Origin: Acidobacteriota bacterium
Lineage (GTDB): Bacteria > Acidobacteriota > Terriglobia > Terriglobales > Acidobacteriaceae
Assembly (NCBI GenBank): GCA_003225535.1
Contig: QIAL01000309.1
Coordinates: 1 to 37,652 of the forward strand
Direction: 5' to 3'
DNA: 37,652 nucleotides
In this document: piece after piece, positions 8,867 through 17,464 of the stretch
Numbering within the stretch: the first letter of the stretch is position 1
Layout: each line of letters starts with the position of its first letter
Program-made: the position numbers and the translations under genes
Notes under the pieces: model-generated
Database searches by the model: none
What the model saw: only the letters and a program-made list of their open reading frames with translations
Told to the model about the DNA's origin: nothing

Positions 8867-9840
8867 ATGGAATCACTCTGGTTCGCCATTGTCGCTTTGC
8901 TCGTACGCCTGCGGAGCGGCAAGCCATCATGCGGGCGATTGGGCCCGTATGGGACGGCAACGAAGTATGGTTGCTGGCTGCTGGAGGGACGCTCTATTTC
9001 GCGTTTCCGCTGCTCTACGCGTCCAGCTTCAGCGGTTTCTATCTGCCGCTGATGATTGTGTTGTGGCTGCTCATGCTGCGTGGCATCGGCATCGAATTGC
9101 GTGCTCACATGGACAATCCGGTCTGGCGGGGATTCCTCGACTTTGTGTTCTGGGGATCGAGCGTACTGCTGACAATTTTCTTCGGCGCCGCTTTGGGGAA
9201 CGTGGTGAGGGGCGTGCCTCTCGGGGCGGACCAGTATTTTTTCGAACCACTGTGGACTGACTTTCGAGTGGGAACCGACAACGGCATTCTCGACTGGTAT
9301 ACGGTACTGAGCGGGGTGATTGCGCTGGTGACGCTGACAGCTCACGGTGCGCTTTACATTGCCGCGAAAACAGAAGGCGACTTGAACCTTCGCGCCCGTA
9401 CAACGGCGAAATACGCGTGGCCGCTGCAGCTTGCTCTGACTGTCGCGGCGCTAGCGGCGACGGTTTCGATCCGTCCCGGAGTGCTGGACAATTACAAGCA
9501 TCACATGGTGGGATTCGTGATTCCCGTGCTCGTCTTCGGCTCGCTGGCCGTGATGCTGCATGGCATCCTCAAGCGCGCGGACCGACTGGCCTTTCTGGCG
9601 TCCTGCACATACATCGTCTGCATGCTGGTGGGGGCGGCGTTCGCCCTCTATCCAGTTTTGCTGCCGGCGAGCACCGACCCGGCGCGAAGCATTACGATCT
9701 ACAACGCGGCCGCTGGACATCACGGACTGAGCGTCGGACTTGTTTGGTGGATCCTGGGAATGATCCTTGCTCTCGGATATTTCTTCTTCGTCTACCGGAT
9801 GTTCCGCGGGAAGGTGCGGATCGAGGGGGAAGGGTACTGA
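8867..9840 (+). pseudogene. cydB: Cytochrome bd oxidase subunit II, with internal deletion and frameshift
   Basis: An ATG at 8867 begins the expected CydB N-terminus MESLWFAIVALLV. At about 8902 the homology jumps to another frame, RTPAERQAIMRAIGPVWDGNEVW, and then continues uninterrupted to the stop with all downstream helices. The conserved block normally found between (about 20 residues, including LDGFDLG of helix 1) is absent; the frames imply loss of 3n+1 nt, about 61 or 64. As written, translation from 8867 would leave the cydB frame. A start at ATG 8929 could make a subunit II lacking helix 1. The family identity is certain. Whether the lesion is biological or an assembly error cannot be told from the sequence. 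Confidence 0.8.
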
Positions 9841-9853
9841 CGCAAACCGCTGG

Positions 9854-10222
9854 TTAAGGCAAGTTCGCGTGTATTGCGAACGACTTCGCGACCTTGCGTA
9901 GTTGCTTGTCTTTTGTCCAGAGCAGTGTGGGCGGATCGAGGAAAACAGAGGCAATCAGATGTGCGTCGGTGAGGCCGATGCCCAGGTTGTATAGACGACG
10001 AGCCTCGATCGTAAGCCGGAGCTCGCTGGTCCGCGCCACCCGCACTTGCGGCAGCAGGTCTAGCATCGCGAGCGTTTTGGCGCGGTCGCGGAGTGATCCC
10101 AATGCAAGTTCGGCAACGATCCAGGGATGGATCACAATCTGGCCCGAGTTCAGGGCCTTCTGCAAGTCTGTGTTGCCGGAGCGGAAATGATCGATCCAGA
10201 TCGACGTGTCGGCGAGGATCAA
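9854..10222 (-). CDS. vapC: PIN-domain toxin, VapC family
   Basis: The protein is 122 aa. The PIN nuclease acidic residues are in place: Asp5 in ILADTSIWIDHF, Glu in WIVAELALG, Asp in LTDAHLIAS and Asp in LLWTKDKQL. VapC proteins are Mg-dependent endoribonucleases that cleave tRNA or rRNA when the antitoxin is lost. It starts with TTG, and its first four bases overlap the stop of the antitoxin gene (TTGA), so translation is coupled. It sits 14 bp from the convergent end of cydB. Confidence 0.92.
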   Translation of the reverse strand: MILADTSIWIDHFRSGNTDLQKALNSGQIVIHPWIVAELALGSLRDRAKTLAMLDLLPQVRVARTSELRLTIEARRLYNLGIGLTDAHLIASVFLDPPTLLWTKDKQLRKVAKSFAIHANLP

Positions 10223-10416
10223 TGTTTTCCTGGCCTGCGGCGAGGAATGTTTTTCAATCTGGGCATGGAGGCTCCGAGGGCTGCCAAGCGGCGGGCGCTT
10301 TCGCGCTCGATCAGGGCCTTGAGGGCTTCACGGATCAACGCCGTCTTTTCCGTTGTACCTGTATATTCCTGAGCGGTGCGGATGAGATCGTCGTCGAGGG
10401 CAATGGTGGTTCGCAT
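10219..10416 (-). CDS. vapB: VapB-type antitoxin
   Basis: The protein is 65 aa. The ATG chosen gives MRTTIALDDDLIRTAQEYTG, the ribbon-helix-helix start typical of VapB (VapB_2/MetJ-Arc-like) antitoxins; a longer in-frame start would read through the promoter palindrome. The C-terminal half is basic (PRLKNIPRRRPGKH) and should wrap VapC. It is expected to bind its own promoter together with VapC. No Shine-Dalgarno precedes the ATG, which fits a leaderless or nearly leaderless mRNA. Confidence 0.88.
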   Translation of the reverse strand: MRTTIALDDDLIRTAQEYTGTTEKTALIREALKALIERESARRLAALGASMPRLKNIPRRRPGKH

Positions 10417-10423
10417 GGCGTCA

Positions 10424-10448
10424 ATTATAGCATCAGCTGATGTCAAAA
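10424..10448 (-). promoter_or_regulatory. vapBC promoter with 12-bp palindromic operator
   Basis: On the minus strand a perfect -10 TATAAT (10429-10424) ends 7 bp before the vapB ATG. Immediately upstream is the perfect 12-bp palindrome CATCAGCTGATG (10431-10442), preceded by TTGACA that overlaps it but is only 11 bp from the -10. The palindrome sits in the -10/-35 spacer, where autorepression by VapBC would be expected. Confidence 0.65.
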
Positions 10449-10646
10449 ATGATGCTTCAAAAATGCAGAGTGTGTGCAATTATTGGGTAGCATGCTCGCT
10501 CTGGTCGGGGGCAACCGCACACATAACTCGGAGATTGGCCTGATTGGGAGCAGTACACCTCCTCCCCCACTTGTATAATTAATGCTTGGGGTGTTCTGCA
10601 TCATCTCCTCAACGCAGTTTCTTAATCCGTATCAGGAGCTAATCCT

Positions 10647-11504
10647 TTGAGCGCACATACACCGCATCAGCATGGACCGGGACCCGCCCAGCCGGGGCCG
10701 CAACCTCTACCGGGAGTCGACGCCATTATCGCCGTGGGGTCGGGCAAGGGAGGCGTCGGCAAGACCACGCTGTCGGTGAACCTGGCGGTGGCGTTGGCCA
10801 AGATGGGACACAAGGTCGGACTGCTTGATGCCGACGTGTATGGGCCGAACGTACCTCTGATGCTGGGCACGAACTCGCAGCCGCGCATGGTGGGCGAGAA
10901 CCGCATTGAGCCGATCGAAGCCTTTGGGCTGAAAGTGATTTCCGTTGGGTTCCTCAATCCGGGCGACAAGCCTGTGATCTGGCGCGGACCGATGTTGCAC
11001 CAGATCATTCGCCAATTCCTTGGCCTCGTTGAATGGGGAAAGCTCGACTACATGGTGGTCGACCTGCCTCCCGGGACAGGGGACGTCGCACTGTCTCTGG
11101 TACAGACGGTGCCGCTGACGGGGGCGGTGGTGGTCTCGACGCCATCGGATGTTTCGCTGCAGGACGCGCGCAAGGCGGTTGAGATGTTCCGGCAGATGAA
11201 GGTGGATATCGCCGGCGTGGTCGAGAACATGAGTTATTTTGTGTGCCCGCATTGTTCGCATGAAGTCGACATTTTCTCGCGCGGCGGGGCTGAGTTAATG
11301 GCGAAGCGCTTTGAAGTGCCATTCCTGGGCAGCATCGCGCTCGATCCGGAAGTGCGGAAATCCGGGGACGGCGGCAAACCGATCGTGCTTGAAGGGGAAA
11401 ACTCGCCGCATGCGAAGTCGATTTATGAGTTTGCGCGAAGGGTGGTGGAGCGTGTGGGCGAGATCAAGGCTAATGCGCCGGGGAATGTGATTCAGATTCA
11501 GTAA
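10647..11504 (+). CDS. mrp: Mrp/ApbC-type Fe-S cluster carrier P-loop ATPase
   Basis: The protein is 285 aa with a TTG start behind ATCAGGAGC. It has the deviant Walker A GSGKGGVGKTT at 31-41, the switch DADVYGPN, VVDLPPGTGD and a C-terminal Cys200-x2-Cys203 pair (FVCPHC) that bridges a [4Fe-4S] cluster in the dimer. It should bind and transfer Fe-S clusters to apoproteins in the cytoplasm. The N-terminal DUF59/MIP18-like domain found in many Mrp proteins is missing; a short His/Pro/Gly-rich leader takes its place. A TATAAT at about 10573 in the 167-bp upstream gap is a possible -10. Confidence 0.93.
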   Translation: MSAHTPHQHGPGPAQPGPQPLPGVDAIIAVGSGKGGVGKTTLSVNLAVALAKMGHKVGLLDADVYGPNVPLMLGTNSQPRMVGENRIEPIEAFGLKVISVGFLNPGDKPVIWRGPMLHQIIRQFLGLVEWGKLDYMVVDLPPGTGDVALSLVQTVPLTGAVVVSTPSDVSLQDARKAVEMFRQMKVDIAGVVENMSYFVCPHCSHEVDIFSRGGAELMAKRFEVPFLGSIALDPEVRKSGDGGKPIVLEGENSPHAKSIYEFARRVVERVGEIKANAPGNVIQIQ

Positions 11505-11525
11505 TCTTCGGCAGCCAGCAAACCT

Positions 11526-11641
11526 TTGTCATCCTGAGCCGCGGTTTTGGCGGCGAAGAACCTATGCACTTGTTTGCAGCATACGCGCTTCCAGCATTGG
11601 CATAGGTCCTTCGCGGCCAAGGACGCCGCTCAGGATGACAA
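11526..11641. repeat. Palindromic REP/MITE-like element, copy 2
   Basis: The 116-bp segment is bounded by perfect inverted repeats TTGTCATCCTGAG and CTCAGGATGACAA, with further inner complementarity (GAAGAACCTATGC against GCATAGGTCCTTC), so the whole unit can fold into a long hairpin. It is non-coding, lies between the convergent mrp and oxidase genes, and is related to the segments at 8779, 12856 and 20953. Confidence 0.85.
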
Positions 11642-11644
11642 GGC

Positions 11645-12802
11645 TTATTTGTCTTGGAATCTTGCCAGCCGCCAGATTGCATCCGGTTCATGATCTTTCA
11701 CGATCAAATCCGCCATCATCTCTCCTATCGCCGGGCCGTGTTTGAAACCGTGACCTGAGCCTCCGCCGAGCAGCCAGACATTTTCGTTCGTGGGATGGCG
11801 GTCGATGATGAAGTGACCATCGGGCGTTTGTTCATACTGGCAGACGCGGGTTTCGATCAATGGAGCATTGCGAAGGGCAGGGAAGCGGAAGGCGACGTAT
11901 TCGCGAATGTTCTTTAGCGTCTCGGGATCGATCACGCGCTCGCCATTGGTCGGGTCGAAATCCGGTCCGCGCGTATCGTCGGCGATTTTAAATCCACGGC
12001 GGTCGCTGCCGGGAATTCCGTAGCGGAACTTGCCGCGGTGGTCGGCCCACACGGGGAGGTGGGGATCGTGAAAGCGGGTGTCGCCGGGCGGAGTGCCGAA
12101 AAAGAATACGTCCTGCTTGGTGGCTTTGATGAACGAACTCACGGCTTGCGGAAAGAGTTTCCCGAGCCACGGACCGCAGGCGAATACGTAGCTGTGAGCC
12201 TTGAGTTGGGAGTCATCGGCCAGAGACAGACCGCGGAGCGGCGATTCTTCTAATCCTTGTCCAAGGACGCTGGCCTGGCGATAGCGGCCTCCTGCGGCGA
12301 CGAAAGCTTCGACCACTGCTGCGCAACTTGCCCGCGCATCGAGATAACCGCATTCCGGTTCGAAGACGCCCCATTCGATTTCTTCGAAGTTGATCTGCGG
12401 CCAATGCTTCTTCAATTGGGCGCCGGAAAGTTCCTGATACTTGATCTTTGCCTTGTGCAGCATCTCGACGGAGCCGCGCTCGAAGGAGTCGTCGCGGCCG
12501 GCAGCCATCCATAACACTCCGCTGCGATGGAGATACTGCTGTTTCCACTTGCGCTCGTACCTCGCCCATAGCTTTAGGGCACGGGCGGCCATTTCGGTGT
12601 AAGGCTGGTCGGGACCATAGGTGCCGCGCATGACACGCGTTTCGCCGCCTGAGGACGAACGTGAATTGCCGGGGCCCCATGCGTCGATCAGGGTGACGCG
12701 TGCGCCGCGTTCGAGAAGATGCAGGGCAGTCCATCCTCCGAAGGCTCCGGCGCCGATGACGGCAATGTGGGGTTTGGATTTCAAGCTTTCAATGTCGAAC
12801 AA
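11645..12802 (-). CDS. FAD-dependent sarcosine oxidase / N-methyltryptophan oxidase-like protein
   Basis: The protein is about 385 aa from a TTG start that leaves the dinucleotide motif IAVIGAGAFGG near residues 13-23. Frame stays open for 75 more codons upstream, but that part runs through a palindromic repeat, so it is unlikely to be coding. SSGGETRVMRG matches the FAD-binding GE motif, and VCQYEQTPDGHFIID near Cys321 matches the monomeric sarcosine oxidase segment whose Cys holds 8-alpha-S-cysteinyl FAD, so covalent flavin is predicted. It would oxidise a secondary or N-methyl amine to aldehyde and H2O2. LLGGGSGHGFKHGP closes the FAD fold. The exact start and substrate are uncertain. Confidence 0.85.
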   Translation of the reverse strand: MFDIESLKSKPHIAVIGAGAFGGWTALHLLERGARVTLIDAWGPGNSRSSSGGETRVMRGTYGPDQPYTEMAARALKLWARYERKWKQQYLHRSGVLWMAAGRDDSFERGSVEMLHKAKIKYQELSGAQLKKHWPQINFEEIEWGVFEPECGYLDARASCAAVVEAFVAAGGRYRQASVLGQGLEESPLRGLSLADDSQLKAHSYVFACGPWLGKLFPQAVSSFIKATKQDVFFFGTPPGDTRFHDPHLPVWADHRGKFRYGIPGSDRRGFKIADDTRGPDFDPTNGERVIDPETLKNIREYVAFRFPALRNAPLIETRVCQYEQTPDGHFIIDRHPTNENVWLLGGGSGHGFKHGPAIGEMMADLIVKDHEPDAIWRLARFQDK

Positions 12803-12855
12803 CTGACGGAAGAGGATAGCAGGAAGTTCCGGATGGTCGTGGTTTTGGCCAGATT

Positions 12856-12968
12856 TGTCATTCCGAGAGAAGCGAAGAATCCCTACCTGGCAAGCGGACT
12901 CGGGGTAGGGATCCTTCGACTCCGCCGGAGTTGCGCTGCGCTCCACTCCGGCTGCGCTCAGGATGACA
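12856..12968. repeat. Palindromic REP/MITE-like element, copy 3
   Basis: The 113-bp segment begins TGTCATTCCGAG and ends CTCAGGATGACA, with internal inverted sequence around CTCCGCCGGAG and CACTCCGGC. It is the same family as the elements at 11526 and 20953. It lies just upstream of the oxidase gene and is open on the minus strand, which artificially lengthens that gene's frame. Confidence 0.85.
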
Positions 12969-13175
12969 GAACTAATAGAGAAACAGGGACCGACCAACGC
13001 TGCCGGCTTGCTTCCCTTGCTTGACACCGTTGCGACCCGTTCCTAGAATCCCAACAGGATCATAACTTCGATCCAAAACCTAAGCTTCTGCATCTAAAAT
13101 AGTTAAGGAATGGACCAGAAGCTCTTGCTCCCCTCGGCACCCGGCGCCCGATCTGAGACAATTGAGAAGTGACGC

Positions 13176-14216
13176 ATGCCCGTTGACCCCAATATCGGGA
13201 ATCGCGAACGCGAAATTCTGACTGCCATCGTCGAGACTTTTATCTCTACGGGCGAGCCGGTCGGATCGCGGACGCTGGCGCGATCGAATCGCGAAGGATT
13301 GAGCCCGGCTTCGATCCGCAACGTGATGGCGGATCTTTCTGACGCGGGATTCCTCGATCAACCGCACGCCTCGGCAGGCCGCGTGCCCACGACGGAAGCT
13401 TACCGCTATTATGTGGAGCAGATTTCCGGTAACGCGCGTCTCGCGCCGCAGGAAGAGACGATGATTTCCGACTCGCTGGCTGGCATCACCGACGTGCAGG
13501 AATTCATGGAGCGCACTTCGCATGTGCTCTCACTGATTTCGCGAAATGTCGGCGTGACGGTGGCGACGAGCGGTCCGAAGAACGCGTTGGAACATGTCTA
13601 CTTCTCGCGCCTGGGGGACCAGAAGGTGCTGGCGGTAGTGGTGACTCGGTCGGGCCTGGTGCGCGATCGCGTGCTGCGAATGGATCTGCCACAGAGCGAT
13701 CTGGACCTGGCCGCGCGTTATATCAACGAGAATTTCCGAGGCTGGACGATGGAGTCCATGCGCGGGGAACTCGGACGCCGCATCGAAAAGGAGCGCAGCG
13801 AATACGACCGGCTGATGAATTCCATCGAAGCCTTATATAAGCAGGGAGCATTGGCGGCCGAGCAAGGATCGCAAATGGTATTCGTGGAAGGCGCGTCCAA
13901 CCTGCTGTCCGGTGAGAATGACCGCGACCGCCTGCAGGAGATGCTCAAGACGCTTGAGGAGAAAGAAAAAGTTGTCCAGCTTTTGAGCGCCTACCTCAAT
14001 GTGAAGCAGGAAGCGGTGCGAGTCGTCATCGGCCTGGACGAGGCCTTGCCTTCCATGCAGAATTTCGTATTGATCGGCGCGCCCGCTCATGCGGGAAATG
14101 AAGTCATGGGCTCTCTGGCGGTGATTGGGCCCACGCGCATGGATTATCAGCACACGATCACCGCGGTTTCTTACATCGCGCGTCTCTTCGACAAGATCTT
14201 GAATGAATCGGAGTAA
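13176..14216 (+). CDS. hrcA: Heat-inducible transcription repressor HrcA
   Basis: The protein is 346 aa. The N-terminal winged helix shows the family sequence NREREILTAIVETFI, EPVGSRTL, SPASIRNVMADL and AGRVPTTEAYRYYV, followed by the GAF-like dimerisation domain (NVGVTVATSG) and the C-terminal IGPTRMDY and AVSYIARLFDKI segments. HrcA represses chaperone genes by binding CIRCE operators and needs GroEL to fold. I saw no CIRCE inverted repeat in the 150 bp upstream. It is the first gene of hrcA-grpE-VOC-dnaJ; its stop overlaps the grpE ATG by 1 nt (TAATG). Confidence 0.97.
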   Translation: MPVDPNIGNREREILTAIVETFISTGEPVGSRTLARSNREGLSPASIRNVMADLSDAGFLDQPHASAGRVPTTEAYRYYVEQISGNARLAPQEETMISDSLAGITDVQEFMERTSHVLSLISRNVGVTVATSGPKNALEHVYFSRLGDQKVLAVVVTRSGLVRDRVLRMDLPQSDLDLAARYINENFRGWTMESMRGELGRRIEKERSEYDRLMNSIEALYKQGALAAEQGSQMVFVEGASNLLSGENDRDRLQEMLKTLEEKEKVVQLLSAYLNVKQEAVRVVIGLDEALPSMQNFVLIGAPAHAGNEVMGSLAVIGPTRMDYQHTITAVSYIARLFDKILNESE

Positions 14217-14812
14217 TGAAGCTTGTTATGGCTAAATCGAACGGAAAACCAGAAGTTGAAACGCAAGGCTTGGACGTGGAGCACGAGCTTCCGCCGGGAG
14301 AAAAGGACGACGCGTCGTCCCCTTCCAGCCGCGGAGCCGTTGCCGAGCCTGCCGGTCCAGAATCAGAGTTGCAGAAAGTGAAAGCCGAGCGCGATTCGCT
14401 GCTCGACCGGTTGGCTCGGGCACAGGCCGAATTTGAAAATGCCCGCCGCCGTGCCGCAAAAGAGCAACAGGACTTTCGCGACTTCGCTATGGCGGACGCC
14501 ATCAAGTCTCTGCTGCCAGTGATCGACAACTTCGAACGCGCACTGCAATCGAAGTCTGAGGCTGCCGACTTTCGCGCCGGCGTGGACCTGATCTACAAGC
14601 AGTTGCGCGACGTGTTGACGAAGCTCGGTGTGCAGCCCATCTCGGCCAAAGGGGAGCAGTTCGATCCGCATATTCACGAGGCGATCGAGATGGTGGAGAC
14701 TCCGGACGCGGCGGATCACGAAGTGCTGGAAGAGTGGCAACGCGGTTACAAGTACAAAGACCGCCTGCTCCGTCCCGCGATGGTGAAGGTTGCGAAGAAT
14801 CCCGGAAAATAA
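14216..14812 (+). CDS. grpE: Nucleotide exchange factor GrpE
   Basis: The protein is 198 aa. Residues 1-60 are acidic and disordered, then come the coiled-coil dimerisation helix (LDRLARAQAEFENARRRAAKE) and the beta-wing with QFDPHIHEAIEMVET and GYKYKDRLLRPAMVKV. GrpE drives ADP release from DnaK. The start could be the ATG overlapping the hrcA stop or the one 4 codons later (14228), which reads MAKSNGKPE. dnaK itself is not in the window. Confidence 0.97.
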   Translation: MKLVMAKSNGKPEVETQGLDVEHELPPGEKDDASSPSSRGAVAEPAGPESELQKVKAERDSLLDRLARAQAEFENARRRAAKEQQDFRDFAMADAIKSLLPVIDNFERALQSKSEAADFRAGVDLIYKQLRDVLTKLGVQPISAKGEQFDPHIHEAIEMVETPDAADHEVLEEWQRGYKYKDRLLRPAMVKVAKNPGK

Positions 14813-14850
14813 GCGGAACTCTTTCGGTTGGACCAGGATCAAGGAGAGCC

Positions 14851-15243
14851 ATGCAGACGATTTTCCCCATCCTGCGCTACAGGGATGCGCGGGCGGCGAT
14901 TCACTGGCTGTGCGCGGCGTTCGGCTTCGTGGAACGCTGCTGCTTTCCGGACGACGGGCCGTTCGTGCGGCATGCGCAATTACAGCTTGGCGAAAACATC
15001 ATTATGCTTGGATCGGTTCGGGCAGACGATGGCATTGCCAGTCCTGGGGCGTCGGGAGCAGCGACGCAAATGCTGGCGGTCTATGTGAAGGATCCGGATG
15101 CGCATTACGACCGGGCAAATGCTGCGGGTGCGAAGATTTTGTATCCGCCGAAAGATACGGATTTCGGTTCTCGCGAATATCACGTGCTCGACCTGGAAGG
15201 TCATCCTTGGACGTTTGGCACCTATCGGCCGGCCGTGGACTAA
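14851..15243 (+). CDS. VOC/glyoxalase-fold protein between grpE and dnaJ
   Basis: The protein is 130 aa starting at an ATG behind AAGGAGAG. It shows the paired beta-alpha-beta-beta-beta units of the vicinal oxygen chelate fold (PhnB/glyoxalase-like): PILRYRDARAAIHWLCAAFGF, LQLGENIIMLGS, AVYVKDPDAHYDRANAAGA, HVLDLEGHPWTFGTY. Metal ligands are not obvious beyond a His in YHVLDLEGHPW. It lies 38 nt after grpE and 29 nt before dnaJ, so it is probably co-transcribed with the chaperone genes. The substrate is unknown; a link with heat or carbonyl stress is only inferred. Confidence 0.85.
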   Translation: MQTIFPILRYRDARAAIHWLCAAFGFVERCCFPDDGPFVRHAQLQLGENIIMLGSVRADDGIASPGASGAATQMLAVYVKDPDAHYDRANAAGAKILYPPKDTDFGSREYHVLDLEGHPWTFGTYRPAVD

Positions 15244-15272
15244 GGCTTGAGCAATCTTGAGAAGGAACTGAT

Positions 15273-16403
15273 TTGACGACGAACGCAAAACGCGATTATT
15301 ACGAGGTGCTGGGAGTAACCCGGACGGTCACCGAGATAGAGTTGAAGTCCGCTTACCGGAAGCTGGCTTTGCAGTACCATCCTGATCGGAATCCTAACAA
15401 TCCCGACGCCGAAGAAAAGTTCAAAGAAGTCAGCGAGGCGTATGCGGTTCTCGCAGACACGGACAAGCGCGCAGTGTATGACCGCTTCGGGCATGCCGGA
15501 TTAGGCGGCGCTTCGAGCGGCGGCGCCGGTTTTGATCCGACGGTTTTCCAGGATTTCAGCGACATCTTCGGGGAATTCTTCGGGTTCGGCGATATGTTTG
15601 GGGGCGGGGGACGCCGCCGCAGCCGAGTACAGCGCGGTGCCGATCTGCGCGAAGACCTGACGCTCGAGTTCGAGGAAGCATACTTCGGCACCGAATCTCG
15701 GGTCACCGTTCGGCGCCACGAAGCTTGTGAAGAATGCCGCGGGTCGGGATCGGCTCCCGGCAAAGGGCCGACGAGTTGCCGCTCTTGCAATGGCCGCGGG
15801 CAGGTTCGCTACCAGCAGGGGTTCTTCAGCATCGCGCGGACGTGTCCCACGTGCCAGGGAACCGGCAACGTCATCACTGATCCGTGCTCGAAGTGCAAAG
15901 GCGAGGGCCGAGTGCTTCGCCAACGTACCGTCGACGCGAAGATTCCTGCCGGAGTTGAAGACGGGACTCGAATCCGCTTTGGCGGCGGGGGCGAGGTCGG
16001 TCAGTTCGGTGGTCCCGCGGGTGATTTGTATGTCGTGCTTCACGTGAAGGAGCATCCGTTCTTCGAGCGCGAAGGCAACGACCTGCATTGCGTGGTTCCG
16101 ATCTCTGTGGCGCAGGCCTCGATGGGGGCCGAGATCCGCGTGCCCACCATGGAAGGCGAGCACGTGCTGAAGATTCCGGAGGGCACGCAGCCGAGTACGA
16201 CGTTCCGCATTCGCAACAAGGGTGTTCCGGTGCTGAACGGCCACGGCAAGGGCGATCTGTATGTTGAGGTTCGCGTGCAAATTCCCGGCAAACTGAACAA
16301 GCGGCAGAAGGAACTGCTGCAGGAGCTCGACGTTCTCTCGAAGGTCGATAATCAGCCGCTGTTGCGGTCGCTGTTGGGGAAAGTGAAAGATATCTTCCAG
16401 TGA
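15273..16403 (+). CDS. dnaJ: Chaperone protein DnaJ (Hsp40)
   Basis: The protein is 376 aa with a TTG start behind GAAGGAAC. It has a J domain with HPD at 36-38, a G/F-rich linker (about 75-115), and four CxxCxGxG zinc repeats at C152/C155, C169/C172, C191/C194 and C205/C208 that bind two Zn ions. Two beta-sandwich client-binding domains follow. It stimulates DnaK ATPase and delivers unfolded clients. It is the last gene of the hrcA cluster, full length for a type I DnaJ. Confidence 0.98.
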   Translation: MTTNAKRDYYEVLGVTRTVTEIELKSAYRKLALQYHPDRNPNNPDAEEKFKEVSEAYAVLADTDKRAVYDRFGHAGLGGASSGGAGFDPTVFQDFSDIFGEFFGFGDMFGGGGRRRSRVQRGADLREDLTLEFEEAYFGTESRVTVRRHEACEECRGSGSAPGKGPTSCRSCNGRGQVRYQQGFFSIARTCPTCQGTGNVITDPCSKCKGEGRVLRQRTVDAKIPAGVEDGTRIRFGGGGEVGQFGGPAGDLYVVLHVKEHPFFEREGNDLHCVVPISVAQASMGAEIRVPTMEGEHVLKIPEGTQPSTTFRIRNKGVPVLNGHGKGDLYVEVRVQIPGKLNKRQKELLQELDVLSKVDNQPLLRSLLGKVKDIFQ

Positions 16404-16747
16404 TTTGGTCTGCTTGCGCGGCGCACAGGCTCAGAAGCTATCTCACAATGGACCGAACGGGTAACCTGCGCGTTCGCTGAGGAGCTAAAGAGTGTGCGTG
16501 AGAACTCGTCTTTCGCCCCTTCAGGGCTGGATCACTTTCCACCTTTACCCGCGCCTTGCGCCGCGGGCTGTATTCTTGCGCAGCTTTGCGGCTGGATTCT
16601 CGTACGTTTCGCCCCACCGTCTTTCCCGGAGTCTAGTTCTCATGCACACACTAAAGCCCACGTCGTTTGTAGCTTAAACGGAACGGCTAAAGCCATGCCC
16701 TACCCGAAATCCATTTATGAGATCGCTTCTTGCTACTGGGGACTCGC
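16404..16747. repeat. Non-coding gap with a palindrome-rich repeat-like segment
   Basis: No gene is seen in these 344 bp. From about 16505 to 16690 there is a run with small palindromes (CCCCTTCAGGGCTGG, CGCGCCTTGCGCCGCGGGC, GCGCAGCTTTGCGGCTG) ending in TAAAGCCCACGTCG and a similar TAAAGCCATGCCCTA. The style is that of REP-like intergenic elements common in Acidobacteriota, but no second copy is present in this window to prove it. Confidence 0.45.
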
Positions 16748-17455
16748 ATGACCCGTCGCAGATGGATCGCCGATCAAGTCTCGGGCAACCGAGCTGCCCT
16801 CACCGGGGCACACGCCGACCACCTGGTCCGCGTGCTTCGCGCACGCGTGGGGCAGGAGTTCGATGTCGTGGCCAACGGAGTGGTGCGCCGAGGCGTAGTC
16901 GTCGCGCTAGCAGATAGCCTTGTTGATTTCGAGCTCGGGGAAGAGATCGCGGCGGAAGCGACAGCGATCCATTTGACCTTGGTGCTGGCGATCTTCAAGT
17001 TCGACCGCATGGAATGGGCGATTGAGAAATGCACGGAGCTCGGCGTAGCCGGAATGATCCCCGTCATCGCCCGGCGAACTGATTCGCACCTGGTGGCTGC
17101 CTCCGCGAAAAGAGTGGAACGCTGGCGCACGATTGCTGTACAGGCCTCGGAGCAATCACGGCGGGCGTCTCCGCCGGAGATCGCTGATCCGGTTAAGTTG
17201 CGGGAGGCGATGGCGCTTCCGGCCGGACTTAAAATCGTGTTGTCGGAGGCGGAGGAACAGTCCCAGTTTCGCGACATTCAGCCTGCAGGGGAAGTCCTGC
17301 TTGCGATTGGTCCCGAGGGCGGGTGGACGGAGGACGAACTGGAACTCTTACAGAACAACGGATGGTTGTCTGCGTCTCTTGGCCCGACCATCCTGCGAGC
17401 CGAAACTGCGGCCATCGCGGCGACTGCCATTACGATGTCGGCTCTCAGTCGATAA
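16748..17455 (+). CDS. rsmE: 16S rRNA (uracil1498-N3)-methyltransferase RsmE
   Basis: The protein is 235 aa. An N-terminal PUA-like domain (HADHLVRVLRARVGQEFDVV) is followed by a SPOUT methyltransferase domain with FDRMEWAIEKCTELGV, QASEQSRRA, the SAM-knot signature IGPEGGWTEDEL and LGPTILRAETA. It methylates N3 of U1498 in 16S rRNA using S-adenosylmethionine. The ATG at 16748 is chosen because MTRRRW aligns with family starts; an ATG 6 codons upstream is less likely. A VOC gene follows after 9 nt. Confidence 0.95.
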   Translation: MTRRRWIADQVSGNRAALTGAHADHLVRVLRARVGQEFDVVANGVVRRGVVVALADSLVDFELGEEIAAEATAIHLTLVLAIFKFDRMEWAIEKCTELGVAGMIPVIARRTDSHLVAASAKRVERWRTIAVQASEQSRRASPPEIADPVKLREAMALPAGLKIVLSEAEEQSQFRDIQPAGEVLLAIGPEGGWTEDELELLQNNGWLSASLGPTILRAETAAIAATAITMSALSR

Positions 17456-17464
17456 AATGCTCTT

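Noticed and set aside
12803-13027. N-terminal extension of the oxidase gene to 13027
   Set aside because: The added codons run through a palindromic repeat element and precede the FAD motif by far more than the family norm.
13030-13175. CIRCE operator before hrcA
   Set aside because: No TTAGCACTC-N9-GAGTGCTAA-like inverted repeat is present.
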